Shown: positions 60,318-64,000 of the stretch, piece by piece
Layout of the letters: every line of letters begins with the position of its first letter
Position numbering within the stretch: the stretch's first letter is position 1
Assembly (NCBI RefSeq): GCF_001437355.1
Contig: NZ_JQBM01000004.1
Coordinates: forward strand, 81,547 to 145,546
Reading direction: 5' to 3'
DNA from: Weissella viridescens
Lineage (GTDB): Bacteria > Bacillota > Bacilli > Lactobacillales > Lactobacillaceae
Length of the DNA: 64,000 bases
Notes under the pieces: generated by a model
What the model saw: only the letters and a program-made list of their open reading frames with translations
Databases searched by the model: none
Told to the model about the DNA's origin: nothing
Made by a program: the position numbers and the translations under genes

Positions 60318-61781
60318 TTAGTCAATGGTATCAAAATCGATATCAAGGTCAATCGCTTCGGCAACACGCTTACCATAATCCGGATCAGCCTTGTAGAATT
60401 GTGTGACTTCGCGCTTTTGAATATCCTCATCGTCAACATTACCCAAACTTGCGGCAATGTTTGACACTAGACGTTCGCGTTCGTCTTCTGACATGATATC
60501 ACGGTACAAAATACCAGGTTGTGTATAGAAATCATCGTCATAAGTAACATGGTTTCCAATACGACCTTCTACGTCATAACCAGTTTCTTTAGCACTTGGT
60601 TCTTCCTTAATGCCATCGAAGCTATTTGGTTCGTAGTTAATATCACCAGTGTTCTTGTTCGTCCCCATGACACCGTCAACTTGGTGGTCATGTACGGGTA
60701 CCTTTGGTGCGTTAACAGGAAGTTGGTTAGCATTTGCACCCACACGGTAGCGTTGTGCATCAGCATATGAGAACAAACGTCCTTGCAACATCTTGTCAGG
60801 AGAAGCTTCGATACCAGGAACCAAGTTGGCTGGTGAGAAACCAGCTTCTTCAACATCAGTGAAGTAATTTTCTGGGTTACGGTTAAAAGTCATCGTTCCA
60901 ACTTCATGCAATGGATAATCCTTGTGTGAAACCGTACGTGTCACATCAAAAATATTTTGCTTGTAGTTCCAACCTTCTTCAAAAGGAATGATTTGCACAT
61001 ACATCGTCCATTCAGGGTAGTCACCCTTCTTGATTGATTCTTCAAGATCTTGTGTAGCTGAGTCAGGGTTTTCACCATCCAACTTTGTAGCAACATCAGC
61101 TGTTAGGCTCTTAACGCCAGCCTTTGGCTTGAAGTGATACTTAACCCATGAACGTTCACCAGCTTCGTTAACCCACAAAAATGTGTGGTTTCCAAATCCG
61201 TTCATGTTACGGTAAGTAGCTGGGATTCCGCGATCTCCAAACAACATTGTGACCATGTGCAATGATTCAGGTGAGTATGACCAGAAGTCCCACTTAGCAC
61301 GATCTGAATGCAAATGTGTCTTTGGATCACGCTTTTGCGTATGGATGAAATCAGGGAACTTCTTCGCATCACGAATGAAGAAAACTGGTAAGCTCAATCC
61401 AACAATGTCATAGTTTCCATCATTAGTTTAGAACTTCAAAGCAAATCCACGTGGATCACGTGCAGTATCTGATGCACCTGATTCACCGGCAACAGTTGAG
61501 AAACGTACAAACATCTCCGTTTCCTTACCCTCACCATTAAACATGTCGGCCTTTGTATAAGCTGACATATCGTGAGTCAACTTAAAGGTACCGAAGGCAC
61601 CAGCCCCCTTAGCGTGAACCACACGCTCAGGAATTCGCTCACGCGCAAAGTGCGCAAGCTTTTCAAGTAATTGATAGTCTTGAATTAAGACCGGGCCATC
61701 TTCACCCGCTGTTACAGAATGTTGATTATCACCAACAGGAGCCCCTTGGGCTGTTGTTAAGTGTTCATTTTCTTGTGTCAT
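60318..61781 (-). pseudogene. katA: Haem catalase gene interrupted by an in-frame TAA
   Basis: From ATG 61781 (AAGGAG at 8 nt) one frame of about 487 codons encodes a clade-3 haem catalase. Catalytic His is in [16 protein letters not shown], Asn region after VRFSTVAGE, distal side [12 protein letters not shown], and the haem-ligand Tyr in [16 protein letters not shown] at 61428-61430 interrupts it after RGFALKF; the frame continues [10 protein letters not shown], and other catalases have Tyr here (FYT), so TAT or TAC became TAA. The stop falls at residue 118, before the haem ligand, so the product is inactive unless the stop is misread. A TATAAT box upstream at about 61830 is the likely -10. 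Confidence 0.9.
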
Positions 61782-61900
61782 ATTATTCACTCCTTATAAT
61801 TACTTAACGTCTCCATTTACAATTACTATTATAACACCTAAAGATAAACAGAACTTAATTTTATATGTTTTGTATGTGTATACCAAAGCCGTTTTCACAA

Positions 61901-61937
61901 AGAAAAAGGACCTAGATGGGAGACTAGGTCCTTTTTT
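61901..61937. terminator. Bidirectional hairpin terminator without an obvious gene
   Basis: AAAAAGGACCTAG (61903-61915) and CTAGGTCCTTTTT (61924-61936), 13-bp perfect arms. katA starts to its left and points away, so it must end some other transcript. Confidence 0.7.
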
Positions 61938-62613
61938 CAGTTTATCTTTGGGAGAAATAAACTGTTTTGTTTTATACATGATGGGAGCATATATAAAAAC
62001 TAGGAGTTTTGCTATTACAGAATATGCAACAGCGAATATGAGCAGTGTATGTTGCTATATAAGTATCAAAAGAAGTTGCCCTCTTTCAATAACGCAAAGT
62101 TTAGGGACTCAAACTTAAACGAACGATAAAAAAATTAAAGCTAAAATCGTAACAACCCTTTTCATCAATAAAAAAGTAGTACAAAATATATCAATTGTTT
62201 TTCACAAATAAATAATCATACAAAATTCATACAACTTTGTGAAGTATTCGCCAAACTCCCCCTTATACACTGACGTTTGAATGATTACCTATAAATAGGG
62301 CTAATACGCCTGCTCAAAACAAAAATCAGATGATTTCTTTTGTTATGTTAAATTCCACTAATTTACTGTAATTCAACATTATGACCGCCATATACAATAA
62401 GTAAACGATTACAAGTGTTACGCGCATCTTATTTTCTAAATTGCATATTATATCACTTTAAATGTATAAATATAAAACACTTATAAATACTAATAAAATT
62501 AGATTGTTTTTTGCAGCTTTTAAAATCCTACGTAAAATGGTCGCATTCCGATTAAAATGAGTTTATTATTAATAATAAGTAAGTTAAGAAATTTTAGAAT
62601 AAGAAGGTCTCTT
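61938..62613. other. AT-rich gene-free stretch upstream of the surface protein gene
   Basis: About 680 bp with no convincing gene. Short direct repeats (CATACAAAATTCATACAA near 62218) are flanked by TTCACAA and TTGTGAA. A 16-codon frame on the minus strand (MKRVVTILALIFLSFV) has no ribosome site and is not called. Promoter-like AT runs before 62614 are not distinct enough to assign. Confidence 0.3.
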
Positions 62614-64000
62614 ATGAATAATAAAATTAAATTCACTGTAGCCCTTACCGCTACAGCAACATTAGCTGGCGTACAAGTTAACGCTCAGGCTGATGAGCAA
62701 ACACAAAACGACCCGCAAGCAAACCTAGTGAGCTCACAAGCCACAAACGAACTTAATTCAGCCAACCAGGCTGATCAAGCACTGGCATCGCAAGAAGTCA
62801 TTGCCACTGTCGCACAACAAGCAGAAGCCGTGGCCCAATCCGCTACAGAAGCAAGCGCGACAGCTAATCAAGCGCCCACTTCAGCCAACAGTGAACACAC
62901 CACAATCAATCCAACTACTAGCGTCTCTACTAGTGCCGTCAGTGAGTCTGTTGCAGCGTCAGAAGTAAGCACTGCCAATGCGGAATCAACCAACAGCTCT
63001 TCCGCAACAACACCCGCTAGCACGACTGTTACCGATGCTCAAGTACAAACCACAGAAAATAAGCAAGCTACACCTGTTACGTCAAATAACGCGCCAACCA
63101 ACACAACAGCTGAGAAAGTTAATCACATCTCAGTCGTTGCCCCCGCTGACGCTGATGGTGTCATCACAACGCCGATTACCGACGAACAGCATCTTCCTCA
63201 CAACTTAACTGAGCCAAAAAAATTAGCTGACGGTACAGAGTCTCGTAACGGTAACTATTATGGTTGGTACGATGTCGATCCAACGCAAGATACGTCAGCG
63301 AAGTTAGTCATCACAAATGGCCGGTTAGCTGATAATCAACAAAAAGAACTTGCCGATTACGCGCTTGAGCTCATCAATAATTTACGGAAACAGCACCAAC
63401 TCACACCACTTGTGATGAGTGATAAGATCCGGAATAAAGTTAAGGATACCGAATTGGCGTATCGCGATACGCATTCGGAAACTGTTGATAATCATACTAG
63501 TTTTGTTGACTTAGGTAAAAATGGTGAGTCTTATAATCCAACAAACCTATTCATCCCCCTAAGTAGTCAAAATCTAGGCTTTGGATCAGCGCAAACAATG
63601 CTTGAAGCTAAAATTGATATTCTAAATGCTTTCACAGCCATGGCTTATAAAGATGGCGATTCAAATAATGGTCACCTTCAGGATATGTTAATCCCGTTCA
63701 AGGCTGACCAAGTCGGTATGGTTGTTCCATTCATCGATTATGTCGGTGACCGAGGTGGACAATTTGATTGGAACTATCTCACCGATTTTATTATCTTTGA
63801 TAAACGTGATTTAAAGACATTCAACCCAGTTTCAGATGAAACGGTTAATCAAGAACTTGGTCTATCAGTGGCATCCGTAACACCTGAAAAGCCAGCTACT
63901 GGCAGTCAAACTACAACGCCTGAGAAACCAGCCGATGGTAGTGAAACCGCAACACCTGAAAAACCAGGCGCTGATAATCAAACCACAACGTCTGAGAAAC
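62614..64000 (+). CDS. SEC10/PgrA-type CAP-domain surface protein (partial, C-terminus outside window)
   Basis: ATG 62614 follows AGAAGG by 6 nt and the frame is open to the window end (462 codons). Signal peptide (MNNKIKFTVALTATATLAGVQVNAQA), a Thr/Ser/Ala-rich region (about 27-200), and a CAP domain (about 243-400: ELADYALELINNLRKQHQL, QNLGFGSAQTMLEAKIDILNAF, GHLQDMLIP, DWNYLTDFI). It then enters 12-residue repeats of the type TPEKPADGSETA. It is clearly paralogous to the protein at 49720 in the signal peptide, the LTEPKKLADGTESRNGNY-like entry and the CAP domain, but lacks the first coiled coil. An LPXTG end is expected beyond the edge. Confidence 0.85.
   Translation, partial: MNNKIKFTVALTATATLAGVQVNAQADEQTQNDPQANLVSSQATNELNSANQADQALASQEVIATVAQQAEAVAQSATEASATANQAPTSANSEHTTINPTTSVSTSAVSESVAASEVSTANAESTNSSSATTPASTTVTDAQVQTTENKQATPVTSNNAPTNTTAEKVNHISVVAPADADGVITTPITDEQHLPHNLTEPKKLADGTESRNGNYYGWYDVDPTQDTSAKLVITNGRLADNQQKELADYALELINNLRKQHQLTPLVMSDKIRNKVKDTELAYRDTHSETVDNHTSFVDLGKNGESYNPTNLFIPLSSQNLGFGSAQTMLEAKIDILNAFTAMAYKDGDSNNGHLQDMLIPFKADQVGMVVPFIDYVGDRGGQFDWNYLTDFIIFDKRDLKTFNPVSDETVNQELGLSVASVTPEKPATGSQTTTPEKPADGSETATPEKPGADNQTTTSEK

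Noticed and set aside
13932..61781. Stop-codon reassignment or programmed read-through of TAA to explain three interrupted genes
   Set aside because: Many intact genes end in TAA, and the interrupted genes show no shared context; independent mutation or sequencing error is simpler.
62090..62160. Type I toxin-like 16-codon frame MKRVVTILALIFLSFV on the minus strand
   Set aside because: No ribosome site, no antisense promoter seen and no hydrophobic toxin family match; left out as chance.

Overview
The window reads as chromosomal DNA of a low-GC Gram-positive lactic acid bacterium. The walRK genes, the rpsF-ssb-rpsR cluster, a purR-glmU-prs block, RexAB-type (AddAB) nuclease genes, an S-box upstream of metK, arginine deiminase, and zwf/rpiA of the pentose phosphate pathway together suggest a heterofermentative Lactobacillaceae member, most likely Weissella or a close relative. 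The genus is an inference; no rRNA gene is present to settle it.

Layout. 1-3302: end of yycH, then walK and walR (minus strand). 3480-4296: four tandem tRNA-Lys(CUU) genes, each with its own promoter and terminator, in a 215-bp repeat. 4370-9158 (minus): rpsR, ssb, rpsF, prs, glmU, purR. 9370-13857 (plus): glpK, zwf, a Nudix hydrolase, rpiA. 13932-18827: a broken GRP-family sugar transporter, a zinc alcohol dehydrogenase with Rex- and CcpA-like sites, two exported proteins, and a D-2-hydroxyacid dehydrogenase. 18848-26181: addA/addB. 26366-33439: an agmatine-deiminase-family protein, an APC permease behind a transcription attenuator, a Cys/Met metabolism PLP enzyme, a PH-domain protein, a frameshifted hydrolase divergent from a TetR regulator, and arcA. 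33750-37683: a large repeat-bearing LPXTG adhesin broken by a frameshift, a truncated RibD/DHFR-like protein and a small unknown. 37779-43879: a 45-residue protein, a DnaA-box cluster, a MurJ-like flippase with a long acidic tail, tRNA-Arg(CCU), an exported protein, and leuS. 44054-49566: a methyltransferase-like protein, arsC, an anchored unknown, then an AT-rich island with a two-gene ATPase + HNH nuclease module resembling Septu. 49720-55762: a CAP/PgrA-type LPXTG protein, a duplicated-domain secreted protein, cinA, and an orphan ABC ATPase. 55968-61781: an rRNA uracil methyltransferase, a membrane protein, a DUF1905-like remnant, metK with an S-box riboswitch, a probable structured ncRNA, and a katA pseudogene. 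62614-64000: a second CAP/PgrA-type surface protein, cut by the window edge.

Main themes. Core functions (envelope stress sensing, translation, PRPP and cell-wall precursor supply, NADPH/pentose metabolism) are intact. The accessory layer is decaying: six genes are broken by a single stop codon, a frameshift or further degradation (sugar transporter, hydrolase, adhesin, DHFR-like protein, catalase, DUF1905 remnant). The most interesting candidates are (i) a leader peptide with five consecutive Asn codons and mutually exclusive RNA structures in front of the APC permease, (ii) a six-hairpin RNA between katA and metK, and (iii) the Septu-like ATPase-HNH pair, whose ATPase carries an unusual N-terminal region of about 200 residues.
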